From contig NC_090775.1 in assembly GCF_001761485.1 (NCBI RefSeq), positions 620,001 to 684,000 on the forward strand: 64,000 nt of DNA. The letters are read 5' to 3'. Positions 32,708-43,590 of this stretch are shown piece by piece. The stretch comes from Yarrowia lipolytica. Lineage: Eukaryota > Ascomycota > Dipodascomycetes > Dipodascales. The notes under the pieces were generated by a model. That model was not told the DNA's origin. It searched no databases and saw only the letters and a list, made by a program, of their open reading frames with translations. Position numbers and translations under genes: made by a program. Numbering within the stretch: the stretch's first letter is position 1; every line of letters starts with the position of its first letter.

Positions 32708-35402
32708 TTAAAACATCTTATCCTTAAACCTTCTGAAAATGGATCGTCGTTTCTCCTTCTTGGAGGACCCCGCGGTAATAGTGACATCGGCAGCGGTGGC
32801 GGGCGCCGAGGCCACCGAGGCATGGGTCGACGCGGTCGCCGGAGCAGCCACTACGTCGGCGGTTGGAGCAACCGGAGCAGAAGCCACTGGAGTAGCTGGA
32901 GCAGCAGAAGCAGCAGTTGTACCTGCGGCAATCGGAGCAGCTCCACCTACAGACGAATCTGTAGTTGCACCCTCCGAACCCCCAACAGGGACATTGAGAT
33001 TCAGAGCGGTGCTGGAAGGCGTACCGGGTGCCACACTCTTGGTGGCGGCGGCAGAATGCACACTAGATGCGGTGGAGGGGTCCAGAGTAGAAGCTGTAGG
33101 AATAGAAGCCCCAGCCCCAGCCCCACCACCAACACCAACACCTCCTTTGGTAGAGGCGGCGGGCGAGCCGAACGAAGGAGAAGCAGAGGCAGAAACGCCC
33201 GCGGAGTCGCCCTCCAGAGGAATGCCCTCTCGTTGAGCCAACGACGCCAAATGGGGACTCATGGGCGTCGGAGAAGACGGAGCTGTCTCGTTCTCGTGGA
33301 ACCGAGAGCCCCCAACCTCACTCACCTCTCCAAACGCCACATCCTTCTTCTTGGGCTTGACCTCGTCGAATCCAGACCCAATGCCGGGACTGGGGGGTAC
33401 CACAGAGGGAGCAGTGGGATTACCCTCGGCACGTGCCTTGCCCTTGTCACGAGACTGCTGCGTGTGCGCGTCGCCTTTGTCTGAATACGCCTCGTCGCGC
33501 AGCTCCGTCACATGGTCGTATTCAGAGTCGTGTCGGCCACGAGTCGGGGTCGACGGCACTGCACGTGACTGGCCCGTGGAGTCGACCGGCGAAATCGCGC
33601 CCGACTCGACCGCGGAGTACTTGGTCGAGATGGTTTGGTCCAGCGTCGCTGCGGCGTGCGGGTCCAATGCCGACGGTTGTAGATCGTGCATCGTCAATGC
33701 GTGTGCCGCTGCTGCTGCCGGGATGGATGCATGGGCTGCCGACGGTCCTGTTTCAGCAGCAGTTTCGGTCTTTTCGGGGAATCCGTAGCTGGCCACGGGA
33801 ATCGCATGTTTGTTGGGTGATTTAGCGGAAGGGGATTTGGGCGATTTGGGGGACTCCATCTTGGACAGGGGATCCACAGAGTCCGTCGGGGAAGTGTCAG
33901 CACCACCAAGGGGGTCAGAAGCGGATGAGTCAACAGGAGCAGTTCCAGGAGCGGAAGAATCAACGAGAACAGCCACAGGAGCCCCCGGAGCTCCATAATC
34001 TTGCCCTCGAACATCCCTGTTAATTCCGGCAATGGGAGCCAACTCGCCGGACTCAACCGCCGCTTGCTTGCTCTCAAGGGCATTCTCAAGCTTGGATTGA
34101 GCAGCAGGGTCCAAATGAGAAGGCTGCAGATCGTGAGAAACACCTTCTGCCGAGTACGGGCCCTCATCACGTGGTCGCACGCCCTCCTCATGGGGAAAGG
34201 CGCCCGGGATGTCCTGGGTGATTTCCTGGATGTCGTCTCCCTCAAGTTGTTCCAGCATCTCGAGCGAGAGCACGTTGTTGATGTTGCCGTGCTCGTCCGT
34301 CTCGGTGGCAAATGACTCGTCCACTTTCCATTCGCCGTCAACCACAAACTTGAACAGCGTTTTTTCCACCGGAATCGCCACAGTGTGCGAGTGGCCGGCG
34401 GAAGAAGGAGAGAGGGTCAGCGACTGGGTCCAGTTGTCGAAAGATCCGGTCACGATGATGTGTGACCCGGAGTGGGGCCTGCGTTAGTATTGACGTCACA
34501 ATTCAGAGCAGGGCATTAGGAGGCAGAAGGGTGATGGAAGGGACAGCAGAGTGACGCCAGGAACAGCAGTCAAGAGAGCTTCTCGGACAAGAAAAGATGC
34601 ATTCTAGAGATTATTCGGAGTGACTGAATCGTTGGAGGTTTCTGAGACGATCCAAAATGACTTTTGAGACTCTAGAGACCCAAGAGTGAACTTCAGAGTG
34701 CTCCAAAGTTGTCTTCTGACACCCCAGAATACTTAAAAAAGACGACTACAGAAATCTCAAAAATGACCCCAAATGATTCCAGAGCCCCAGAATACACCAG
34801 AAAATCTTCTGAGATTGCTAGAGTGGTCGAGAATAACTCCAGAGACTCCAGAGACTCCAGAATGTCAGAATCAGAACACTTTCAAGCCCTCCAGACTCCA
34901 GATCGCCAGATAGACCACCACATGCTCCAAAGCCCATCGTAGTCTCCAAGTCACGTGAACAAGGATACTAATCACGTGGACCACACACCCATCCGGGAGA
35001 CGCCCACCGCAACCGCGTCTCCCCAGCCGCACGTCTTATGGTTATCTGTGCAGTGTGAGATGCGCTGTGTAACATGGAGAACGTAGGAACGGAAGAAACG
35101 GAAGAAACGGGAGAAACAGGAAATAACAAAAGATATCCGCACTCACGTGAGACCATGTCACCCGCAAATCTCCTCTCCGCCAACCTCTGACATTCGCCAT
35201 GTCACAAACCACTCCCTAACATGTCACCGCCCGAATCTCGCTCAAATCGCACCACGCGACTTCCAACTGATTTCACGTGACTCAAACGGACTCCACGTGG
35301 CCCCAACAATCGCTCATAACATCTCCCCGCTCTTCTCCTCCTCGAACCTGGTCTCCTCATCGCCCGGATTCGTACTCACCAAACAAACGTGTATTCAATC
35401 AT
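32708..35402 (-). CDS. CRP1/MDG1-like protein with AMPK-type glycogen-binding domain
   Basis: 597 residues from two exons: 35402-35380 (23 nt) and 34478-32708. The 901-nt intron runs GTGAGT to TACTAACGCAG. Splicing gives MIEYTFVW-PHSGSHIIVTGSFDNWTQSLTLS, restoring the first strands of a CBM48/AMPK-beta glycogen-binding fold, as in yeast Crp1 and Mdg1 (YTFSWP...VILTGTFDDW). The domain continues through KTLFKFVVDGEWKVDESFATETDEHGNINNVL to about residue 90. The remaining 500 residues are low in complexity and rich in Ala, Pro, Ser and Thr. They hold a twice-used HDLQPSxLDP motif (repeated with TxESKxAAVESG-like text) and end in a basic KKEKRRSIFRRFKDKMF. Crp1 binds cruciform DNA and Mdg1 acts in pheromone signalling in S. 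cerevisiae; the function here is unknown. The intron holds a TGACGTCA palindrome near its acceptor. Confidence 0.82.
34479..35379 (-). other. 901-nt intron of the CRP1-like gene
   Basis: Donor GTGAGT at 35379 and acceptor TACTAACGCAG ending at 34479. Inside are imperfect GACTCCAGA-type repeats (about 34620-34870), a 9-nt GGAAGAAAC repeat near 35085-35120 and several CACGTG boxes. A second GTGAGT near 35146 follows an ATG, but would join exon 2 out of frame. Confidence 0.8.
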
Positions 35403-37811
35403 GGTAATTTGGCGGCTATTCGGCGGCGTTGTGTCGGATATCGGAGTTTCTATCGGCTGTAGGCGGCTATCGGCGGCGTTTCGGTCAGCTGACAAAAAAT
35501 CTCGTTGCAACTCGTCGAAAAAATATCGGTCGTCAAATGGTGCACAGGTAGGGAGTAAAGTGATATCGGCACTATTAGAATTGCCGACCAAACTTTATTT
35601 TAGACGAGAATTATCGACTAAAATATTGACTTGAAAATATGACTGTAATGGAAACCAGAAACGGTCGTGTATTATCATGTGTCACGTGATCCTGAAAAAT
35701 TGACTTGAAGCTGGATTTGGTGCAACATTGCCCAACTCTGTCAAAAGTGTCTCAAATAAGACGCAGATAGTACCATTGGAATTAGGAGAAGAAAATAAAC
35801 CTATTAAAAGTTGTTTTATTCTGGTCACATGATTAACAATGAGGTTGTGACTGGAATTGTATATATTTCCAATTCTATTTTTTAACTTAAATATAATTTT
35901 AGGTTGTGCGGCTTTCTCAAGATCACATGATATGTCACGTGCATTACTATAAATAGTATTAGTTGGCCCGCAGTCTGCTGACTAAGAAGTCACCCCACTT
36001 GAGACATTAAGAGCTGAGTTCGCTATCAAGGTTCTGTTGACGATGATTGAAGATCGAAGTTAGAGTCTGTGGTGACTACGTGGACGGTGTAATTTTCCAT
36101 GGCATGGATCATGTGATGACTACGTGGACGATGTGATACCATGACATGGCTGTGTAGTGACTATGTGGACAATGTGGACAATGAAGTGGCATGACAGGAC
36201 TAATGTAACGGTACCGTCACCTTCAGTAGTCGCACAATTGCGTCGTTGTAAGGCACGACATCGACCATGTCACGGGACCACTTCCGACATGTCGGGACAC
36301 AGAAATATACATGTATGAATCGACCAAGTCCTCATGTCTTGGATCCCATTGCATGCGGATGCACGGCGGCTAAATGGACATCTACTTGTAGGTTAAACCA
36401 GGTGCGGCGTATAATTTAATATAAATATAATAACGATTTAATGGGATATTTGAATTGAACTGGAAAATCCAAATAAATTGGGATGTTGAATTAAATCGAA
36501 CAATTTAATCTGAATAATCCTTTAAATCCCAAAATCAATTCAATTGATTTCATCTAATTAAATTATTTTGAAATTCAAGTCAAATCAAAAATCAAATCAA
36601 ACCAAAAAATCAAAAATAAAATAAAATAAAGAAAATCGGGAAAATTGACAAAAAACACCAACAAAAAATCATGGGAACACCTTCAAACACTGTTGAAGCT
36701 ATCAGGGGTGAGCTCAGCTCTAAAGAGACCAATCATACAGACAATAATCTTCAAATAACTGCCGAAACGAGCAGCGGCTAAACGACGGCTATTCTCCACA
36801 GCAGACTCTGCGCCCATCTGAATCATCCGACAGTCTCGACTGAGCCTCGACATAAAACTTGGGAAACCACCTAGAGTGCCGCAGCAAGCCTAAGCGTAGG
36901 CGTAAGCCCCGCAGTTAACCCCCAGATCGCTTATTTCCTGAAACTGCCCTTGTGGTCTCACGGTCAAAAATGGCTCTATGTACCACACTTTATGTGGTCT
37001 TGGATTTCTGATTTTTTGTTTTTCGAGTGATTAGTGCATCCAGTCCATGTACTGAACATACAGTAATTTGCTGTAGGGAAGAGATGGAATATGTCGAAAA
37101 GAAGTGAAAACAGATTTTTTTTTTTATTGGTAACTCGACAGGTCTGCATCGACCAATGATTTCATTATTAGAGCCAGAGAAACCTTGTGACTGTTTGTAC
37201 TTGTATTCTGAGGTCATCTCTTTGGGTGTTTTCGTTTTTTTCTCCCCCTCCCTCATTTTCTTCGGCTTTTCTCTTTTTTGACCTCAGAATAGCCCCTTCC
37301 ACATATCCACCCATCGACGGTAAAGAAGTGACCACTTCTTCCTACCTGAAACCACCACCGCGGCTATGTACCTTTCTTACTCCTTCACAGCCGACCCATC
37401 AGCCCACATGTCTCATATAGGACTTTCATGTAACCACAATTGTAAAAAATACCAAAAACCAACAACATGGTATTTCTCACAATAGTTGTGGCTGCCCTGA
37501 GACTTAAATTCCCTTCCAACAAGACAAGACTCCCATTTCGTTGGTCTTCGCCCACCTTTCCTTACCTTGGCTTTCACTTTCTTTCACTTTCTACCCTCCC
37601 ATCCCCACCCTCGCTTTAGCCGCTGGCGTGCATTGCATTGCATCACACGACATTGCATGAAGATAACCGACGGTGGAAAAAGGTATAAAGGCATGATCAC
37701 CGTCCACCACAACATCCCACCCACAACTCGGCAACTAGAGCTCTAATCGACGAGATCCAACATACCGCGCACCAGCAAACACTCGCTCTTAGAACCAGCA
37801 CCAATCTTTCC
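35403..37811. other. CRP1-like-DmpA divergent intergenic region
   Basis: No gene supported. Degenerate GTGACTACGTGGAC/ATGTGG repeats occur at about 36070-36300, followed by very AT-rich DNA (36400-36670). The right end holds the DmpA-type promoter with TATAAA at 37684-37689. Confidence 0.55.
37684..37689 (+). promoter_or_regulatory. TATA box of the DmpA-type gene
   Basis: TATAAA about 120 nt before the start codon, after a pyrimidine-rich stretch. Confidence 0.6.
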
Positions 37812-38924
37812 ATGCCCCGAGCACGAGACCTGAACATTCCCTTGGACGGAACCCCCGGACCTAACAACGCCATCACAGACGTGCCAGGCGTCGAGGTCGG
37901 ATACACGACCCTCACCTCTGGCGGCGCCAAAACCGGCGTGACGGCCATTCTGCCGCGCGGAAAAACCGGCGTCGGCAAGGCGTGCACCGCCGCTACCTTC
38001 TCCTTCAACGGCAATGGCGAGCTGACGGGCCGGTCCATGATCGACGAGGCAGGCGTTCTGGCGCTTCCAATCCTCATCACCAACTCGCACTCGGTCGGGG
38101 CTGTCCATCGAGCCTGCGATCTGTGGGTCGCCAAACATTTCCCCAAAGTCGCTGCTCAATGGATGCTGCCGGTGGTGGGCGAGACGTGGGACGGATACCT
38201 CAACGAAATCAACGGCGATCACGTTAAAGAAGATCACGTGTTCGACGCACTCAACACCGCATCTTCCGGGCCTTTACAGGAGGGCAATGTCGGCGGTGGC
38301 ACAGGCATGAACTGCTACTCCTTCAAGGGTGGCTCGGGCACCTCGTCCCGGAACGTGCAATTCGGCACCAAATCGTACACAGTGGGCTGTTTGCTGCAGG
38401 CCAATTTCGGGCGCCGAAACGAGTTTAAGGTCGCCGGAAGACCTCTCGGCAAAGACTCGAAGGCCCCGAATCCGATGGGAACTACCGACTGGTTTGAACG
38501 AGAAGCCGAGGGTCTGCCCAAGGTGCCCGAAGGGTCGGGCTCCATTATTGTAGTCATTGCCACCGACGCGCCCCTGCTTCCTGGACAGTTGCAGGCTCTG
38601 TGCAGACGAGTACCTCTGGGACTGGCACGAACAGGTACCTCAGGAGGACACTTTTCTGGCGACATTTTTGTAGCGTTTTCGACTGCCGAGTCCGCGGCGT
38701 CGATTGCATCCAAAATGCCCTATGGTCCGGCCAAGGACGAAGATATCCAGACCATCCAGTTTGTACCCTGGGGGCATATCGACATGTTCTATGAGGCGGT
38801 GGTGCAGTGTGTCGAGGAGGCCGTGTTGAATGCCATGGTTGCCGCAGAGGATATGGAGGGTCGGGACGGCCACAAGAGTTTTGCCTTGCCTCATGGCGAG
38901 GTGAGAGAGGCCTTCTGCACATAG
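37812..38924 (+). CDS. DmpA-type (family S58) aminopeptidase
   Basis: N-terminal-nucleophile hydrolase of the L-aminopeptidase D-Ala-esterase/amidase (DmpA) family. It is made as one chain that cleaves itself so that a Ser becomes the new N-terminal catalytic residue. 370 residues, intronless, close to the 375 of bacterial DmpA. Visible: NAITDVPGVEVGYTTL at the N-terminus; GNVGGGTGMNCYSFKGGSGT at about 159-177; and EGSGSIIVVIATDAPLLP with the expected Gly243|Ser244 cleavage site, matching Gly249|Ser250 of DmpA. It also has IPL-like VPLGLARTG and GHFSGDIFVAFST. The substrate is unknown. The family is mostly bacterial, so with no intron a bacterial origin is plausible, although codon use looks like that of its neighbours. 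The TATA box and pyrimidine-rich promoter suggest it is expressed. Confidence 0.92.
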   Translation: MPRARDLNIPLDGTPGPNNAITDVPGVEVGYTTLTSGGAKTGVTAILPRGKTGVGKACTAATFSFNGNGELTGRSMIDEAGVLALPILITNSHSVGAVHRACDLWVAKHFPKVAAQWMLPVVGETWDGYLNEINGDHVKEDHVFDALNTASSGPLQEGNVGGGTGMNCYSFKGGSGTSSRNVQFGTKSYTVGCLLQANFGRRNEFKVAGRPLGKDSKAPNPMGTTDWFEREAEGLPKVPEGSGSIIVVIATDAPLLPGQLQALCRRVPLGLARTGTSGGHFSGDIFVAFSTAESAASIASKMPYGPAKDEDIQTIQFVPWGHIDMFYEAVVQCVEEAVLNAMVAAEDMEGRDGHKSFALPHGEVREAFCT

Positions 38925-40349
38925 CACGAAGGGCACAGTGACGATGAGCGAACGAATTGTCCAGACCAAGTAGCACAGACCAAGCCAATGGTCGAGCATA
39001 GACACCAAATAACATCGAGTGGAATGTAATTGCAAGAAGCGTAGGATGAGCTGGCTAACAAAATTGTCCATACCCAAATGTAAATGTCTAGATTGCAATT
39101 GATCGTACGTATGCCTATTGTCCAAAGATTGAGACAATAGGTATACGTACCAATGGCGATTTGTACTCCTTCACATCCAATGGCGTGTTCTTGTGCCACG
39201 GCAGATATACAGAGCACGACGGGGCTCACACACTCAATTGGGCTGCGTTGCTATCCCGCATTTTGGTCACACACAATTGGGTGGTGTCGTCATTCTGCGT
39301 ACCGCTGCCTCACTCGATTGGGCTGGAGAAAGACGCCAGATTGAGAGTTGTGGGTGATGCGACGGGTACAGCGTGTCTAACGGCAGATAGTTGCTCAAAG
39401 TGCGACATGATCAGGTTGTTGCATCATGCGTGTTGTGGGCGGACAGCACCAATCAACCCGAATACGCAGCTCCAGCACCGGATCAACACCCGCACTGGAT
39501 CAACACCCGCACTGGATCGACACTCGCACCACTATTCGCTCCGCAGACTCCCGCTCTGCCCGCCTTCCAAACACAAACACAACTCCGAGTTGGAGACAGA
39601 ACATGATTGCGTCCGCGGCTTTGTTGTGTTTGTGTCAGAAGAGGGGCAAGCGAGAGCATGAACGAAGCGAACGCTTGATGCTTGGAGTTGATGCTCGTTG
39701 CTTGGAGTTGATGCTGGTGTGACATGTAAGAAGAAGAGTACAAAAAGAAGAAGAGAACATGATAAGAATAAGACGGGACACAAATAAGGTGGGCGGTTAA
39801 ACGGCGGCTAAATGGACTACGGGGATAAAAAAAAAAAAAAGCGCAAAAAGGGAGAAAAAAGGGCGGTAAGATGGGCCAGAAAAGGCGGTGAAATGGACCC
39901 GAAATTGCGGTAAAATATGCCAGAAAATTAGAGAAAGGGCGGTAAATATCAGTTACTGTGTAATCTGACAAATGGCGATGTTGGACCAAGAAGGTTAGGA
40001 GGTGAGAATTGGCAGGAGAAGATATAGAGCGGTTCTCGAGATTTCTCACAGTAGTTTGTATGCGAAAAGTTATTTGTAATTGCTCAATTAATAGAATGAC
40101 TTTTTTTTCGCCTCGATCGGAGCAAAATTAGCGAAGTTGGAGTTCTGTAGAATCAGGTGGGGGTGGACCCGACCATACCCACAAAAAGAGAATCCATATA
40201 AATTCCGACGTGGAGATTGTGTGAAAAGGTCGAGTAGATATTTGAAATCATCTAGTGATTCTCTTTGATTTGAAGTAAATTAGAGGAAAATATGGTCTTA
40301 ATTAGGTGATGTGGAGTTCTTCCAGATCCCCCCCCCCCCCAAAGTTGGG

Positions 40350-40353
<4 letters not shown>

Positions 40354-40390
<37 letters not shown>
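40354..40390. repeat. 37-base poly(T) tract next to a poly(C) run
   Basis: T37 preceded by C12, AAAGTTGGGG and CCC. It could be slippage or the poly(A) end of an old minus-strand retrotransposed copy. No element body is recognised. Confidence 0.9.
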
Positions 40391-40394
<4 letters not shown>

Positions 40395-41171
40395 ATTAGA
40401 GTAAAAAGTACTTTATGCTCAAGTAATATCAAACTAATACTGAACAATCTCAACTAAATACAACTATTTCCTGTGCTGTATTACAACAAAATGGTAAAAA
40501 CCAAAAAAAGAAGTCCAAAAGGCGGCAGCAAAACGAGAAATATACAAAAACAATCAGAAAAGAGAGAAAAAATACATTGGTACTAGAGTATATACATTTT
40601 TGGGCTTTTTCGGTCGTTTTTGGACCCGGCCAGGAAGCCACCTTGACAGTTAACTATTGACAGAACTATTGACAGATAACTCATTGTCCATTGAGGCTAG
40701 AAGAGTGTCTAGGTCATCGGTAACAGTGTTCAGAGAGCTCTTTCAACAAGTAACAGTTTCAGAGAACCCATTCAAGCGGTAACAGTTTTAGACAGCTCAT
40801 TACGGAGATGTCATTCCACTGTTTTCTTAACTAGATGATGTTGTTAGTAGTTAGTTGAGATTGTTAAATAGAGTCGTAGTTAGTTGAGAATTTGTTAAAT
40901 GAAGCAATAGTTAGTTGGAAGTTAGTTGAATGGAGTCCTCGACACAGGTAGAAACCTACTCGGACTTCAAGTGCACGGGCCATTGTGCCAAAATCCGGAT
41001 TGAACATAGCACAGAACAATCTCCATTCCAACGTATTTCAGACTAGTGGGTTTGATCTTTGATTACATTATACAGACCCACAAGAAACCACTCCTTTGTC
41101 CGCTCGAATCGAAAAGGGGCCCACTACGCCAACCCCCCGCCCACAACTCATCTACACGTCACGTGATAAAA

Positions 41172-41222
41172 ACACATCACGTAATCCAACCCATCACGTA
41201 ATCCAACACATCACGTGATCAA
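41172..41222. repeat. 17-nt repeat with TCACGT core
   Basis: Three copies of ACATCACGTAATCCAAC-type sequence; the outer copy has the full TCACGTGA palindrome. Confidence 0.75.
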
Positions 41223-41435
41223 ACACCTCATCAATTCATTACTATAGAGTCAGGTCGGACAATTGGGCTAGGACGCCAGAAGATCACAAGGCATGTGGGC
41301 AAGAAAGAGTCAGGACCTGAGCTCACCTTTGGTCTTCAGAGTCCGACCAAAGAACCGAGTTCAGCTGTCGATCTTCTAGTTGTAGTCAGAATCCGACCAA
41401 AAGAACTACTCGCTGCGCTCATAGTTCATTTGGTA

Positions 41436-42800
41436 TTACTCATTCCAACTAATCACAAACATAATTCCAATACCAACCAACATGGCGACCAACTGAATGG
41501 CAAAATCCACCAGCTTCTTGCCAATTCCCTGGGCCTGTTCCTCTTCATCCTCCTCTAACAACTCAGGAACAACTCCCACAGTGCCAATATACAGAAAAGA
41601 ACCGGCGGTAAAAGGCAGGGCCAAATCGCCCCAGGTCACTGAGGTGCCCAGCAGCGTGCTCACGTGACCCAGCCCGTCGGCACCGGCTCCCGAGCCCCAT
41701 TCGTTGAGTGCAATGCCCAGAAACGTACCCATGTACGCGCCAACCGCCGTCAGAAACTGCGCCTGCATTGCCCGAGTCTTGGAAAAGCCGCCCTGAATCA
41801 GTAGGGCAAAGTCGCCAACCTCGTGGGGAATTTCGTGGAAAAAGACGGCCAGAAACGTGGTTGCTCCGACGGATTTGGAAATGTAGAAGGACGCAGACAA
41901 CGCAATTCCGTCGGTGATGTTATGGGTAAAGTCTGCAATCATGTTGAGCCATACAGAAGATGAGTAAGCCGGGGAGGAGGAGGAGGAGGAAGAGGAATCG
42001 GCGTCGGCGTCGGCGTCGGCATCGACAGAGGTAGAAGTCACGCGGCCAGTTTCAGCCGTCACGTGACCAGTCTCCGCCGCCTTTTCGCCCCGTTTGACGG
42101 CCGTGGTCTGGGAAGGGGTGGCCGAGGTAGTCTGAGCGCTGCCTGTGGGGACTGGGTCAGTCACGTGGCTGTCACCGTGACTATGGGCATGGTCATGTCC
42201 ACTCCCGTGACTATGGTCATGTCCACCGCCCAACATTCTGATGAATTTGTCCATGACAATAAAACTCATAAAACCCACAAAAATGCCAAACCCGAGCACA
42301 ATGTTGCGTTTCTCGTCAACGGGAACAAACCGCAGCCCCGCGCCGCCCTCCTCTCCGAAAAACACCTGCGGCAATAGATGTAGAAAAACGTCACCCAAGA
42401 GACCGCCAACCGCAAACGCCACCATCACCTTGAGACTGGAGGGCCGAATGTCCGGGGGAATGAGCGCCAGCAGCAGATTGGGGGGTCCCGAAATGTAGGT
42501 GGTGGCCAGAATGGCGTTGTAGGCGGCGGAATCAAACGGGAAGAGAATTTCAAACAGCCGGTGGATCAACGACTCGGTGTCGTCGGCGTGATCGGCGTCG
42601 TGTTGTTGATTCATGTATTGCACCACGGGGCAATCGGCCAACTTGATGTCGACCACCTCTTGGTTGAATCCGGAGCCCAGAAACAGGTCCGAGTCCGAGT
42701 AGCTCATTTCGGCCGCGCTGGGTGCCTTTGGAGCGTGTCCCAGGACACCCGGCAGTGCCAGGAGAAGACCTGAAAGGGTTGAAAGGGTTGAAACTCTCAT
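41436..42800 (-). CDS. YKE4: ZIP-family zinc transporter, YKE4/SLC39A7 type
   Basis: ER or Golgi membrane transporter moving zinc between lumen and cytosol. 454 residues, intronless. A signal peptide (about 1-21, LLLALPGVLG) is followed by a short lumenal part and eight predicted helices. The loop after the third helix is His-rich (GHDHSHGSGHDHAHSHGD, about residues 194-211) and then carries acidic and Ser-rich low complexity encoded by GAC/TCC triplets. The metal-site helices are present as HNITDGIALSASF and HEIPHEVGDFALLIQ, the latter being the LIV-1 subfamily signature. The neighbouring VFLHLLPQVFFG is also typical of YKE4/KE4. The protein ends GIGIMFVISWNE. The upstream region has six CACGTG boxes within 350 nt. 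Confidence 0.92.
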   Translation of the reverse strand: MRVSTLSTLSGLLLALPGVLGHAPKAPSAAEMSYSDSDLFLGSGFNQEVVDIKLADCPVVQYMNQQHDADHADDTESLIHRLFEILFPFDSAAYNAILATTYISGPPNLLLALIPPDIRPSSLKVMVAFAVGGLLGDVFLHLLPQVFFGEEGGAGLRFVPVDEKRNIVLGFGIFVGFMSFIVMDKFIRMLGGGHDHSHGSGHDHAHSHGDSHVTDPVPTGSAQTTSATPSQTTAVKRGEKAAETGHVTAETGRVTSTSVDADADADADSSSSSSSSPAYSSSVWLNMIADFTHNITDGIALSASFYISKSVGATTFLAVFFHEIPHEVGDFALLIQGGFSKTRAMQAQFLTAVGAYMGTFLGIALNEWGSGAGADGLGHVSTLLGTSVTWGDLALPFTAGSFLYIGTVGVVPELLEEDEEEQAQGIGKKLVDFAIQLVAMLVGIGIMFVISWNE

Positions 42801-43245
42801 TAGGCGACTTTAGACGAAAAAAAAAAAAGATCAATTCCGGTTAATTGGACGCCGGAGAATCGATTGAGCGGGTAGGTTTGCCGATCGGAGCGGTATTCGT
42901 CGACTTGTGGCGATATTTCGAACCGGGACAGGGGGGGAAAATGATCTCGACGAACTCAAGGCGAGAATATCACTCGAATCAGGAGAAAAATGTCGTCGTG
43001 GGAACTCGGCGATGAAACTGTCGATAAAAAGGCCTCTGGAAAAAGACCCGCGGTGGTTTTTGGTGTCGCTCTAAAGTCGTTCGCGTGAAGACAAGATTGA
43101 TAACGCGACCGATTACAAGGGCCGTTGCGTTCGACACGTCTTAAGTAAATTGAGTTTATGCACAAGAAGCTTATTAAGCGAGCGACCCGAAACAAGCGAC
43201 CCGAACCGGCGCCGAAAGGTGTAAAGGAAGGAGCAGCCCCCCGGT

Positions 43246-43590
43246 CACGTGACCCAAACTAAAGGTGGTCACGTGATAAGACCTTCCCTTCCCGATTGTT
43301 TCTGGAAGTCACGTGATAAGGCGTTTCCTCCCTCTGACTAGGATCCACATTCAACAACAAGGCCTCCTTTCTCACCTCCATCACCATTGCTCCATATTCC
43401 GATCAACAGATCGGCAACTGCAGCAGCAGCCAAGTCACGTGAAGAAAAGAGGTGACGACGACGCGTAAGGTAGTCACGTGATCAGAATAGGAGACGGGGC
43501 AGCATGTCGAGCCAAGTCGAGGTGGTCTGACAATATGTTTGGGATGATTGAACCGGGGTATTTCAGAACAAGCTGGAAATTTGTCACGTG
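43246..43590. promoter_or_regulatory. Cluster of six TCACGTGA-type boxes
   Basis: CACGTG, mostly as GTCACGTGA, at 43246, 43270, 43310, 43436, 43475 and 43585. CACGTG is bound by Cbf1/Pho4-type basic helix-loop-helix factors. The motif is common across this window, so control of YKE4 in particular is only a suggestion. Confidence 0.5.

Larger units (their letters stand above)
38925..41435. other. DmpA-YKE4 convergent intergenic region
   Basis: Opposed frames at 39161-39661 (plus) and 40049-39483 (minus) have no recognisable product. The region carries a three-copy GGATCAACACCCGCACT-type repeat near 39478-39530, a duplicated GCTTGGAGTTGATGCT near 39678-39715, a C12 run followed within 20 nt by a 37-base T run (40354-40390), and a 17-nt repeat with TCACGTGA/TCACGTAA cores at about 41172-41222. 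Confidence 0.5.

Noticed and set aside
35146-35155. Alternative first exon ATGGTCTCAC|GTGAGT for the CRP1-like gene
   Set aside because: It leaves one base of phase, whereas exon 2 needs two, so it would join out of frame.
39161-40049. Opposed frames of 166 (plus) and 188 (minus) codons
   Set aside because: Content is dominated by short DNA repeats and low complexity; no domain is recognised.
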